Origin: Thermopetrobacter sp. TC1
GTDB lineage: Bacteria; Pseudomonadota; Alphaproteobacteria; Rhizobiales; Aestuariivirgaceae
Reading direction: 5' to 3'
Assembly (NCBI RefSeq): GCF_000746275.1
Contig: NZ_JQKX01000002.1
Location: 1-48,760 of the forward strand
DNA: 48,760 nt
The notes beneath the pieces were generated by a model. The model saw nothing but the letters and a program-made list of their open reading frames with translations, was not told where the DNA came from and did not search any database. Below are positions 24,482-32,425 of this stretch, in pieces. The position numbers and the translations under genes were made by a program. Each line of letters opens with the position of its first letter. Position 1 is the first letter of the stretch.

Positions 24482-25161
24482 TTCCTGCCTCCCTGCGGCT
24501 TGACGGTGGTCAGGCCGAGAAGCTGCCAGCTTTGCATGCCGCCGCGGTAATAGTGCAGCTTTTCCGGCGGATAGCCGGCGGCGATGAGGTTGCGGATCGC
24601 GCGCGGCGACTGACCGCACCAGGGGCCGTTGCAGAACAGCAAAAGCTCGCGGGCGCCACCGAAATCCCAGGTGCCGTCCTCCAGCTTCTTGGCGCCGAGC
24701 ACGAGCAGGATCTTGTCGCGATAGGGATTGTCCGGCGCCAGCAGGGTGAAGGGAATGTTGACGGCGCCCGGAATGGTGCCCTTGCGATACCAGGCGGGAA
24801 TGCGGGCATCGACGAGAACGCCCTTGCCCTTTTCCACCTTCTTCTTGAGAAAATCGATGAGTTCAAGCTCGCCCACCGTGTTCACGCCCGGGGCCGCCGT
24901 CATCGGCTGAATGCAGAACGGCGGACAGGGACGGGATGTCTTGGTATAGCTGTTGGTGAGCCTGTGCTTGGTATCCTGGATGCGTTCGATGCGGATGGTC
25001 TTGCCGCCAACCTTGACATCCACATAGGGCATGCCCGGCGCGATGTTGACCTTGCGCGTCTCGGCCGCCTGCACCTGAACGGCAGCCAGGCCGAACAGCG
25101 CCGACAGAGCAATGATACGCCAAACACTCTTGAATATACGCACACCACCTGACACGAACAT
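24478..25161 (-). CDS. Exported rhodanese-domain sulfurtransferase
   Basis: 227 residues with an N-terminal signal sequence (about 8-33, ending QVQAAE). The rhodanese fold runs from about 95 to 215: GVLVDARIPAWYRKGTIPGAVNIPF, then the active-site loop LLLFCNGPWCGQSPRA with the catalytic Cys in CNGPWCGQSP, then YPPEKLHYYRGGMQSW. The CNGPWCGQSP form is seen in periplasmic single-domain rhodaneses. The start may be at 25161 or at an internal GTG eight codons later. It overlaps the LysM gene, so sulfur transfer in the envelope is tied to peptidoglycan-binding partners; the meaning is unclear. Confidence 0.85.
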   Translation of the reverse strand: MFVSGGVRIFKSVWRIIALSALFGLAAVQVQAAETRKVNIAPGMPYVDVKVGGKTIRIERIQDTKHRLTNSYTKTSRPCPPFCIQPMTAAPGVNTVGELELIDFLKKKVEKGKGVLVDARIPAWYRKGTIPGAVNIPFTLLAPDNPYRDKILLVLGAKKLEDGTWDFGGARELLLFCNGPWCGQSPRAIRNLIAAGYPPEKLHYYRGGMQSWQLLGLTTVKPQGGRK

Positions 25162-25410
25162 GGCTCGTCACTCCGCCTTGCGCCCCCCTGGTCATAGAGC
25201 GCTGCGGTGCATCCCGTTTGCGCACATCCGGCGCGGGCCGCACCGGCATCATGCGCATACGCCACCACAACACACGCCCCGCCTGCCGGGCGATGATAGC
25301 GGCGTCAAACGCGGCAGGTCAGCAATTTCTTTATATAAGGTTAATGCGGCAGTATGACCAAATTGCGAACGCATTCAGACGCTTCCATGCCAGGCAGTAT
25401 CAACGGCCAC

Positions 25411-25541
25411 GTTACACGACGCAACGTTGCCATCTTTCTCGTCACCCCGGCGAAAGCCGGGGTCTCGGGCCGCAAACTCATGCGTTTGTGGCCTTAGATA
25501 CCGGCTTTCGCCGGTATGACGATGGGGGTGTCGTGTAGTAT
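25411..25541. repeat. Family A palindromic repeat (A8)
   Basis: Full-length, near-consensus copy: ends GTTACACGACGC and GTGTCGTGTAGTATG, arms CCCCGGCGAAAGCCGGGG and ATACCGGCTTTCGCCGGTAT. It is located between the Met-rich gene's terminator and the rhodanese promoter. Confidence 0.85.
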
Positions 25542-25568
25542 GATCAGCGGCCACACATGATGGCGGGC

Positions 25569-25611
25569 AAAAAAGACCCGGAAAAGGCCGCGAGGGGCCG
25601 TTTTCCGGGTC
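25569..25611 (-). terminator. Rho-independent terminator of the second Met-rich repeat gene
   Basis: On the minus strand GACCCGGAAAACGGCC and GGCC-TTTTCCGGGTC form a long stem, followed by TTTTTT. The 3' untranslated region between it and the stop is about 160 bp. Confidence 0.9.
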
Positions 25612-25773
25612 AAGTCCAGGGAGGATAAACGCACTCACGATCGCAAGGTCAGGACCGCCTTGGCCTTGCCGGTTGCGAAAGGCAAAAGACTTTCATCCCG
25701 GCTTCTCACATCCGTCCTTTAGTCCTGCACAGACGAACGGACTGACGGGGTTGGCCGCTCGTGGTCAGCGCGT

Positions 25774-26394
25774 TCAGCGGCTGTTGCCGCCGGTGGAAGG
25801 CGTCATGGAGGTGCCCATCTTGGCAAAGGCATCCATCCAGGTGGTCATCATCTTCATCCACGGATTGGGATCCATCATCTTGGCCATGGCGTTGATGTAG
25901 TTGGGATCAGTCATCATCTTGATGTAGGGCTCCATGATCTTGGGATCGGCCCACTTCATCATGGCCTCGACATACTTGGGATCGGTCATCATCTTGATGT
26001 AGGGCTCGATGACCTTGGGATCCACCATCTTGGCCATCATTTCCATGTAACGCGGATCGGTCATGATCTTCACATAGCTCTCAACGAGCTTGGGATCCGC
26101 CATCTTCATCATCATTTCGATGTAGCGCGGATCCGTCATGATCCTGACATAGCCCTCGATGAGCTTGGGATCCGCCATCTTCATCATCATCTCGACATAG
26201 GCGGGATTGAGCATCAGGTTCATCCAATCCGTCATGAATTTCGGATCGAGAACCTGGGTCATGGCCTTCGCCCAATCCTCGGTGGAGGTGGCAAGGCTCC
26301 CCGCCATGTCGGATGCGGCCTTCTCGGCCATGGTCGGCGTGACCACCAGGGCAAGCCCCAGCGCCACGGCAGCAGCGCGCAGTGTCTTTTTCAT
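25774..26394 (-). CDS. Exported Met-rich protein with 25-residue DP repeats (short form)
   Basis: 206 residues. The ATG at 26394 has AAGGAAGGG before it and opens a signal peptide (1-23, ending TPTMA); the in-frame extension to 26574 does not look coding. Residues 48-172 are five consecutive units of exactly 25 residues. Each has Asp-Pro at 3-4, Tyr/Trp at 10, Met at 14 in the later units, Asp/Asn-Pro at 16-17 and a Met-rich end before a closing Lys. About 35 of 183 mature residues are Met. Units are far more alike than in the paralogue at 8366, so they were amplified or homogenised recently. Predicted fold: short paired helices capped by Pro turns. Function unknown; metal, sulfur or hydrophobic ligand binding, or oxidant scavenging by Met, are possibilities. 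Confidence 0.88.
   Translation of the reverse strand: MKKTLRAAAVALGLALVVTPTMAEKAASDMAGSLATSTEDWAKAMTQVLDPKFMTDWMNLMLNPAYVEMMMKMADPKLIEGYVRIMTDPRYIEMMMKMADPKLVESYVKIMTDPRYMEMMAKMVDPKVIEPYIKMMTDPKYVEAMMKWADPKIMEPYIKMMTDPNYINAMAKMMDPNPWMKMMTTWMDAFAKMGTSMTPSTGGNSR
25879..26253 (-). repeat. Coding tandem repeat, five units of 75 bp
   Basis: The DNA units resemble each other strongly, for example the recurring CTTGGGATC-CGCCATCTTCAT on the plus strand. The unit length is exact across five copies. Confidence 0.85.
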
Positions 26395-27028
26395 GTCAAC
26401 CCTTCCTTGATGCCTCGATGTATCCGGATGATCCGTCCACGCAACCGGATAACTGGCGTTTCCCTCTTCAGCCGGCGCCCTACCCTTCTGCGATGGCGCG
26501 CCCTCTTCCGGCCGGCTTTGAACAACCATGCAAGCGGCATGCGGCGGGCAGCCAGAAAAGGCGGCCGGCGGCACGGCCCGTTTTATATACTCATATTCAA
26601 ATATATGAAAGCGTATATGGGTGAGGCAGGTTGTCGCAAGTGTCTATCACTTTTCAGGAGGCATCTGAAGCGGGTGTTCTGGAGTGAGCATCTGTGCTTT
26701 GGCGGGCGCGCATTCTGGTGCCGGTTGTGGCGCATGGCAGGGCATGTGTGCGGCCTGAAAGAGGCCAGGCCGGAAAACGTGTGGTGTTTCAGCTTTTGAC
26801 TCTTCATCAACCTTTTGTTTACCCTTTCATCAGGTGCGCCGCTTGCGGGCCCGCCCTGAAAGGCGGCGCTGGCATGCGCCCTGCATCGGCGGGAAAGGCT
26901 GTGTGCAGGCGTTTCATGCCGGATCAGGCAATGGCGCCGGTGGCATACGCTGTTTAGGCTGATGGTGCGCCCGGTCTGCCATGCAGGCGGATGAAAAGGC
27001 GTACTGATGGGAAGGGGAGACTGGGCAC
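26395..27028. other. Gene-free spacer upstream of the short Met-rich gene
   Basis: 634 bp without a supportable gene. Besides the operator-like motif at 26592-26607 I see no repeat or RNA gene. Confidence 0.5.
26592..26607. promoter_or_regulatory. Operator-like AT-rich palindrome upstream of the Met-rich gene
   Basis: CATATTCAAATATATG in an ATAC...GTAT context, about 200 bp before the Met-rich gene. It shares CTCATATTCA with the site at 910-923. Confidence 0.35.
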
Positions 27029-27361
27029 GTGCAGCGTGCGGGTGTGAGCGGAGTGGTGTTCGGGCGTGGCCGGCGGGCGGTGATCGCCAGGGCGGTGATG
27101 CTCGCCCTGTTCGGGCTCGGATACGGGGCGCTGCCGGCCGAAGCGGCGCAGGCGGTGGCGCAATTCCGGGTCGGTATTCGCATCCTGCCGGTGAAGCGCA
27201 CGGATACGCTCAAATCGCTGCCGGTTCAGCCCTCACCCTCCGCTCTGGCACAGACCACGGCTGTCACTGCGCCGCCGCTACCGCGCAAACGCCCCGCCTT
27301 GCTCATTCCGGCACGCTTCACGCTTTCCGTGCCTGCTCAGGCCCAAGCGGACAACGACTGA
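27029..27361 (+). CDS. Small exported hypothetical protein
   Basis: 110 residues from a GTG start. There is a basic N-terminus (GRGRRAVIARAV), a hydrophobic core (MLALFGLGYGAL) and a plausible cleavage site after PAEAAQA, then a Pro/Ser/Thr-rich tail with no Cys. No known family. AAGGGGAG lies 12 bp upstream of the GTG. Base composition matches its neighbours, but the evidence for expression is weak. Confidence 0.4.
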   Translation: MQRAGVSGVVFGRGRRAVIARAVMLALFGLGYGALPAEAAQAVAQFRVGIRILPVKRTDTLKSLPVQPSPSALAQTTAVTAPPLPRKRPALLIPARFTLSVPAQAQADND

Positions 27362-27434
27362 GCCCTTGCGCCCGTGGCACCTCCGGTCCCGAAAGAGGGG
27401 CGCCTCCTTATCAATAAATGAATCATCCGGCCGT

Positions 27435-27992
27435 TTAGGCTTCTTCTTCATGTGCGGAGGTGGGCCAGGGGATGTCCTCGTGGCCGCCGTGATCATAGGG
27501 CTGATAGCGCCGTCTGGCCTTGCGCAGGATTTCCGTGGTCTTCTGATGCCAATCACCGTCCACGGCGTTGATGCCGCCCTCGCGCTCGCCGGCCTCGGCG
27601 AAATGCAGGATCTTTTCCGCCTTGCGCAGGCGCTGGCGCGCATAATCGAGGATCTGCGGATGACAGGGGCCGGGCTTGCGCGGCCGCATCTCGCGCACGC
27701 CGCGCTCGATGTTGGCCGCCACCTCCACCTGCAGCAGGATCCAGTCGTTGAACTCGCGATCGCGGATATCGCGCACCAGCGCATGCGCCTCGCGCCACTG
27801 ATCGGAGCGCTTCAGCCGCTCGCGGGTGGGAAAGGGATGGGCCTCAAGAAGATCAACGATCAGCTGCCACTTTTCCACCTCCCGCCGCGCGTTGTCCACA
27901 TAGGAGACGGACTCGCCCGCCTCCTGCATCTCCACGATGGCGTTGATGCGCGCCAGTTTTTCCCGGGCGGACAATGTGCGGAAAAGGGACAT
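27435..27992 (-). CDS. Hypothetical helical protein, 185 residues
   Basis: A soluble, charged, mostly helical protein without signal peptide. Segments such as REVEKWQLIVDLLEAHPFPTRERLK and YARQRLRKAEKILHFAEAGERE look coiled or helical-bundle-like. One Cys (PGPCHPQ) and a His-rich C-terminal end (YDHGGHEDIPWPTSAHEEEA) are present. I do not recognise the family. It is convergent with the small exported gene at 27029 and divergent from the phosphoesterase at 28134. Codon use fits the surrounding genes, so it is probably real. Confidence 0.65.
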   Translation of the reverse strand: MSLFRTLSAREKLARINAIVEMQEAGESVSYVDNARREVEKWQLIVDLLEAHPFPTRERLKRSDQWREAHALVRDIRDREFNDWILLQVEVAANIERGVREMRPRKPGPCHPQILDYARQRLRKAEKILHFAEAGEREGGINAVDGDWHQKTTEILRKARRRYQPYDHGGHEDIPWPTSAHEEEA

Positions 27993-28133
27993 CGTGCTTC
28001 CGAAGTGATCCGTTTGGGCGCTAGGGTTGCCAAAAGCGCCCTCACACTTTATGCCTCGCCAGCACGAATGTGAAGCATTCGCAGTTTCACCTCCCGGAAT
28101 CGATCACAAAACCGGAACGCGAAGGCAAGGCCC

Positions 28134-28946
28134 ATGCGCATCGCGCAGATCACCGACACCCACATCGCCGTGCCGCCTCTGGCCGCGCGCGAGGCCGATC
28201 TTGAACGGCACATCAATGCCATTCTGGCGCTCGATCCCCGGCCCGATCTCGTGGTGCACACCGGCGATGCCGCCAATTCCGGCAGCGCGGAGGAATATGC
28301 GGTTTTGCGCCGGCTGATGGCGCGCCTGCCCATGCCCTGGGTCATCGTGCCGGGAAACCGCGATTCGCGGGCGCGCATGCGCGCGGCCTTTGCCGGTCTG
28401 CCCTGGATCGAGAAGCAGGACAATGCGCAAGGCGATGCGCAGGCGCCGCTGATTTTCACCGTGCAGCTGGGCCCGCTTTTGCTGATTGGCATGGACAGCA
28501 AGGGCCCGCGCACCAACAAGGGCTGGATGGATGAAGAGCGCCTGGCCCGGCTCGATTCGCTGCTTGCGCAAGCGGGCGGCGCGCCGGTGGTCATCGCCAT
28601 GCATCATCCGCCTTTCGTGATTACTGAGATGAGCGATTCCCGCCAGTTTGCCGACTGGGACCACGTGCGCGCGCTTGAGGCCTGCCTCCTTCGCCATCCG
28701 AACGTGGAACTCATCATCACCGGCCACACCCATCGCTTCGCCCGCGGGCAAATCGCTAAGCGCCCGGCCTTCACCATGCCCGCCGCCGCCCATGATCTCC
28801 GCAAAGGCTCAGCCCGCGCCCTGGGCGAGGCCCCGGCCATCCTCATGCATGATTTCACCGCCAACGGCCGCTGGCAGGAAACGCGGCTCATACAGGGCAA
28901 GACCGATCCTGCCCCCGCCCCTCTCCCGGCCGCCAGCGAGTGCTGA
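28134..28946 (+). CDS. CpdA/Icc-like metallophosphoesterase
   Basis: 270 residues with the full set of calcineurin-like phosphoesterase motifs in order: DTH (8-10), GDAAN (44-48), GNRD near 74-77, MHHP near 162-165 and GHTHR near 203-207. The arrangement and length match the cyclic-nucleotide phosphodiesterase CpdA/Icc group, which hydrolyses cAMP-type messengers with a di-metal centre. Substrate is by similarity only. It stands alone, with a MITE-like element starting about 60 bp after its stop. Confidence 0.82.
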   Translation: MRIAQITDTHIAVPPLAAREADLERHINAILALDPRPDLVVHTGDAANSGSAEEYAVLRRLMARLPMPWVIVPGNRDSRARMRAAFAGLPWIEKQDNAQGDAQAPLIFTVQLGPLLLIGMDSKGPRTNKGWMDEERLARLDSLLAQAGGAPVVIAMHHPPFVITEMSDSRQFADWDHVRALEACLLRHPNVELIITGHTHRFARGQIAKRPAFTMPAAAHDLRKGSARALGEAPAILMHDFTANGRWQETRLIQGKTDPAPAPLPAASEC

Positions 28947-29004
28947 CGAGCTTGCGGGGCTCCCGGTGGCTCTTTTTGAAGGAAGGGGCCTCTTCAGGAT
29001 TAAG

Positions 29005-29266
29005 TTTAGGGGCTGTCCTGGAAACTGGTTTTGCTGTTCCACAACTCATTGAATGTCAAGCACGGCCCTGTGGGCCGCCGCGTAGCGGTTTCATGCTTGA
29101 CATTCAATGAGTTGCGAAAAGAATGGTCATGAAGCGCCAATGGCGAAAAATCGCCATTGGCGCTTCTCTCAGCCCTGAAAAATCATGCTATTGAGAAATT
29201 GAAAAATCACCACGATCTCAATAACATAAAGCAAAATTGATTTATTTATCCTGGACAGACCCTTTA
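29005..29266. mobile_element. MITE-like non-autonomous element, 254 bp
   Basis: Terminal inverted repeats GGGGCTGTCCTGG (29009) and GGGTCTGTCCAGG (reverse strand, ending 29262) are flanked by a TTTA direct repeat (29005-29008 and 29263-29266), as expected for target duplication. Inside are a perfect 21-bp inverted repeat (29042-29062 with 29094-29114) and a perfect 16-bp-stem hairpin with loop AAAA (29131-29166). No transposase. The ends resemble those of IS5-type elements. No second copy is in this window. Confidence 0.65.
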
Positions 29267-29277
29267 TAAAACAGCAG

Positions 29278-30813
29278 TTATTTTGCTGAAACAGCAGCTT
29301 TGTTCTCGCTCCTGCTCCTGATTTCCTGCAAGGTTTTTCTGATCGGTTTGATCAACGTTTCGTCTGGCTGCTTCCCAACCATCTTGCAGGTCTGCACATA
29401 GCGATCCAGGAACGTTTCCGTACGGGATGGGGGGATGTAGGACTTTTGCACGGCCAACGCAATTGTCCGCAGGGCTTCGGCATAGCTGCGACATGCCTGC
29501 GCCGGCTGTCCGGCGTGCATGTGAATGCGCCCCAAATTGCCCAGGGCATTGGCCAGGGACAACAGATGAAAGGGATTTTCGCGCGCCATGTTGCGATAAA
29601 GAGAGATGGCCTCCTTTTCCGTTTCGAGAGCTTGCTGTTGTTTTCCATTTTCGTCAAGACGCAAGGCCAGTTCATCAAGGGCCGGTGGAAGATTTTTTGC
29701 AAAAAAATCAGGATTTTTCTTGGAGAGTTTGCGAATTATTTCCACGGCAGTCTTTGCATCGGCAAGGGCTTCTTGTTTCTTGCCCAATTTGGAAAGGATC
29801 GCCGCCTTGATAATGAGATTGTGCGATTTGAGGAAAAGGGCCACTTCCTCCTCTATTTTTTTGCTGAGCATCTGATCCATGAGAAGGGCTTTCTGAATCA
29901 TATCTAATGCTTGATGAAAATCTCCAGCCTCTTGAAGCATTGTCGCAAGATTGCCAAGTTCGACATCATATGGAAATAGATAGCTTTCTGGATGTATAAG
30001 GGATAGCTTGCGCAATATTTTTACAATTTCTTTCTGAAGTTGTATCGCGTCTTTATGGTTATCGGCATTTAATTGCTCGTATATGGAATGCTTTAACTCA
30101 TCAATATATTTTCCTCCAAACTGAAGTGGAAATTTTTGATAAAAATTCTTGAGCATCGTCACTCTTTGTTCTTTTATTTTAAGGGCATCCTTTTTCTTGT
30201 TCATTTTCTTATAATGATTTTCCAGTATTTTCAGGTAATCAATCAGATTTCGCCCGTGAAATTGCGGATTGGCCGCAAGCCCGTCCATTTCAATCAGAAT
30301 CGCTTCATTGAGCGCCTTCAGCGCTTCCTGATTGCGCCCCCGCTCGGCCAGACGATGATGGAGGTCGATCAGGCTTCTGGAGAGATCGGGCAAATATTCT
30401 TCAGGATCCTTTTTGGCCAGCTCGCGATATCTGGCCACGGCCGCCTGGGCCGATTCGAGCGTATCATGCGTTTCTGTCCGCCTCTTTAATCGATCCAAAA
30501 ACTTTTTCAGTTCAGCATTCCCTTCAATATCGGGTTTGTTGTTCTTCTTTTCAGAACACTGAAGTATGCCTCTTCGGCGTTCTAAACCGGGGCTATTCGG
30601 AGAATCCACATAAAATGCCATTTTCTCTTGGTATTGATGCGTGCGGGACGAAAAATCATGTATTTGGCTTTCCAGGGCAAAGGCACTTCCCGTCGCGATG
30701 ATCAGGGTGAAAATGTTGATGAGCGCGGCGCAAAGCCCTTTTTTCTTCCAATACATGAAAACAAGCCGGGCGAATGCATCTTTTGCGCTTTTCCTGATCA
30801 TCCTGTGCCGCAT
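29278..30813 (-). CDS. TPR-repeat protein, exported or membrane-anchored
   Basis: 511 residues, rich in Lys/Leu/Ala helices. A hydrophobic segment at about 27-46 (LCAALINIFTLIIATGSAFA) looks like a signal peptide if translation starts at the internal ATG 30756; the ATGs at 30813 and 30801 are alternatives and none has a clear ribosome-binding site. From about residue 110 there are TPR-like pairs, e.g. LIDLHHRLAERGRNQEALKALNEAI, MLQEAGDFHQALDMIQKALLM and NLGRIHMHAGQPAQACRSYAEAL. The gene is noticeably AT-richer than its neighbours (many AAA, ATT, TTT codons) and adjoins a MITE-like element at its 3' end, which suggests acquisition by transfer. Function unknown. Confidence 0.75.
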   Translation of the reverse strand: MRHRMIRKSAKDAFARLVFMYWKKKGLCAALINIFTLIIATGSAFALESQIHDFSSRTHQYQEKMAFYVDSPNSPGLERRRGILQCSEKKNNKPDIEGNAELKKFLDRLKRRTETHDTLESAQAAVARYRELAKKDPEEYLPDLSRSLIDLHHRLAERGRNQEALKALNEAILIEMDGLAANPQFHGRNLIDYLKILENHYKKMNKKKDALKIKEQRVTMLKNFYQKFPLQFGGKYIDELKHSIYEQLNADNHKDAIQLQKEIVKILRKLSLIHPESYLFPYDVELGNLATMLQEAGDFHQALDMIQKALLMDQMLSKKIEEEVALFLKSHNLIIKAAILSKLGKKQEALADAKTAVEIIRKLSKKNPDFFAKNLPPALDELALRLDENGKQQQALETEKEAISLYRNMARENPFHLLSLANALGNLGRIHMHAGQPAQACRSYAEALRTIALAVQKSYIPPSRTETFLDRYVQTCKMVGKQPDETLIKPIRKTLQEIRSRSENKAAVSAK

Positions 30814-30921
30814 TCCATCTCATGGGATCAATCACACTCCCGCGATGATAGAAAATTATTCAGGAAATGCAACCAGAAACATCCGGGGCGAGGATCTCTC
30901 TGCCCGGAATGAGAAGAAAGA

Positions 30922-31368
30922 TCACGTCTTTTCATTCCGCCGCGGGTTCGGCGTGGTGGCATAGGCCGTATACTTATCGGCGCGGCCGCGGGCCTTTTCG
31001 GCGGGGTAGCGCTGTTCGTTCAGGGCGATTTTCTCTTCCGCCGCCTGAGCGAGGTCAAAGCCGGCGGCTTCGGCGATCAACAGCAGATAGAGCAGCACAT
31101 CGGCGCATTCCATGCGCAGCGCCTCATGCCGCTCTCCGCCGGGCCGCGCCATGGCCTCAAAGCGCGCCTCATCGATCCACTGGCAGAGCTCCAGCGCCTC
31201 CGCCGCCTCGAGATTGAGCGAGATGAGCAGATTCTTCAATGAATGAAACTGCTTCCAGTCCCGCGCGTCGCGAAAGGCAATCAGCCGCGCCGTCAGCCGC
31301 GCCAGCGCATCATCGCCGCCGGCATCGCTGCCTTCTGCATCGCTCCTTGCGCGCATTGCCTCATCCAT
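30922..31368 (-). CDS. MazG-like nucleotide pyrophosphohydrolase
   Basis: 148 residues from the ATG at 31368, which has AGAGGCGACGG upstream; an in-frame start at 31554 would add 62 poorly coding residues. The fold markers of the dCTPase/MazG-like group are visible: FRDARDWKQFHSLKNLLISLNLEAAEALE with the EAAEALE helix, and MECADVLLYLLLIAEAAGFDL with ExxxD-type metal ligands. These enzymes hydrolyse non-canonical or excess dNTPs to NMP and pyrophosphate. Standalone gene on the minus strand. Confidence 0.8.
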   Translation of the reverse strand: MDEAMRARSDAEGSDAGGDDALARLTARLIAFRDARDWKQFHSLKNLLISLNLEAAEALELCQWIDEARFEAMARPGGERHEALRMECADVLLYLLLIAEAAGFDLAQAAEEKIALNEQRYPAEKARGRADKYTAYATTPNPRRNEKT

Positions 31369-31808
31369 GCCCGCCGTCGCCTCTTGCCGTTCGCGCCCGT
31401 TCCTGAAAGAATGCCATCGTGCGTCCGTTTGCGCGGCACACGAACCGACATGACGGTTGCCCGATGCCGGCAGCATCGTCAACGGGGGGCAAGATGCCGC
31501 ACCCTGTTGTCCACATCCGCCTTGCGGGAAGGCGGGCGCTTGTATATCAGACAAATTTGATTTACACGATCATGAATATGTTGGAGGGGTCACCCTCCGG
31601 CATGGGAAGAGGGAACCGACTGCAGGGGGTCCGAAAAGGAAAACCCTGAAGGGATGTCCATCCTCTCCCCATTTCGGTGCGGGAGGGGGTGCGCTGTGCA
31701 GGGCGTTTTCGTGACGGCGTGTCGCGCCTGGGCACTGAACCGAGCCTTCGCGCGGGACGTTTTTCGCGACGCCCGATAAGGTTCACGCCAACCAGAAAGA
31801 GGAGAGGC
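31369..31808. other. Promoter region of aprBA
   Basis: 440 bp between the MazG-like gene and aprB. An AT-rich patch (about 31538-31580, with ATGAATATG) is the best promoter candidate. No clear operator or repeat family is recognised. Confidence 0.4.
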
Positions 31809-32267
31809 ATGCCTACTTTCGTTCACACCGAAAAGTGCGATGGCTGCAAGGGCGGTGAGGTCACCGTCTGCATGTACATCTGCCCGAACGACCTGATGAA
31901 GCTGGACGTTGAGGGCGAGTTCACCGGCCACAAGATGAAGGCCTTCAATCAGGAGCCCGATCAGTGCTGGGAGTGCCTGTGCTGCGCCAAGCACTGCCCG
32001 CAGCAGGCCATTGAGCTGCGTCCCTTCGCGGACTGGGCGCCGATGGGCGGCACGGCCATTCCGCTGCGCACCGACCAGGCCATCATGTGGACCATCAAGT
32101 TCCGCGATGGCGAGCTGAAGCGCTTCAAGTTCCCGATCCGCACCACGCCTGTGGGCTCCATCGATCCCTACGGCAACAAGCCGGAGGCCGATCCTGCCGA
32201 TCTCGACAGCCCGCGCCTGTTCACCGAGACCGAGGTGAAGCAGGTGGATCCGTCGCGCGGCGCCTGA
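31809..32267 (+). CDS. aprB: Adenylylsulfate reductase, beta subunit
   Basis: 152 residues with two ferredoxin-type [4Fe-4S] motifs: cluster ligands Cys10, Cys13, Cys21, Cys25 and Cys53, Cys56, Cys59, Cys63. The C-terminal tail (YGNKPEADPADLDSPRLFTETE) wraps around AprA in known structures. AprB moves electrons between the FAD of AprA and a quinone-linked partner. The ATG at 31809 follows AGAAAGAGGAGAGGC, and the in-frame extension upstream to 31677 is not coding. It is followed 158 bp later by aprA. In a cbb3-containing, TusA/DsrE-containing organism the pair most likely works in the oxidative direction (sulfite plus AMP to APS). No sat, aprM or qmo genes are in the window. Confidence 0.95.
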   Translation: MPTFVHTEKCDGCKGGEVTVCMYICPNDLMKLDVEGEFTGHKMKAFNQEPDQCWECLCCAKHCPQQAIELRPFADWAPMGGTAIPLRTDQAIMWTIKFRDGELKRFKFPIRTTPVGSIDPYGNKPEADPADLDSPRLFTETEVKQVDPSRGA

Positions 32268-32425
32268 TCGGCCCGGGGGAGCAAGGATCACGAAGAACCG
32301 TCACGAGGGGCGAGATCGCGTCGCTTTGAGGCGCATGGCAAAATGAAGGGGCCGCGATGCATGAGCGGGCCTGATCGCCCCGAGGGAGTGGTGACCGATA
32401 ACTGTTTGCATGAGGGAAACAGACG

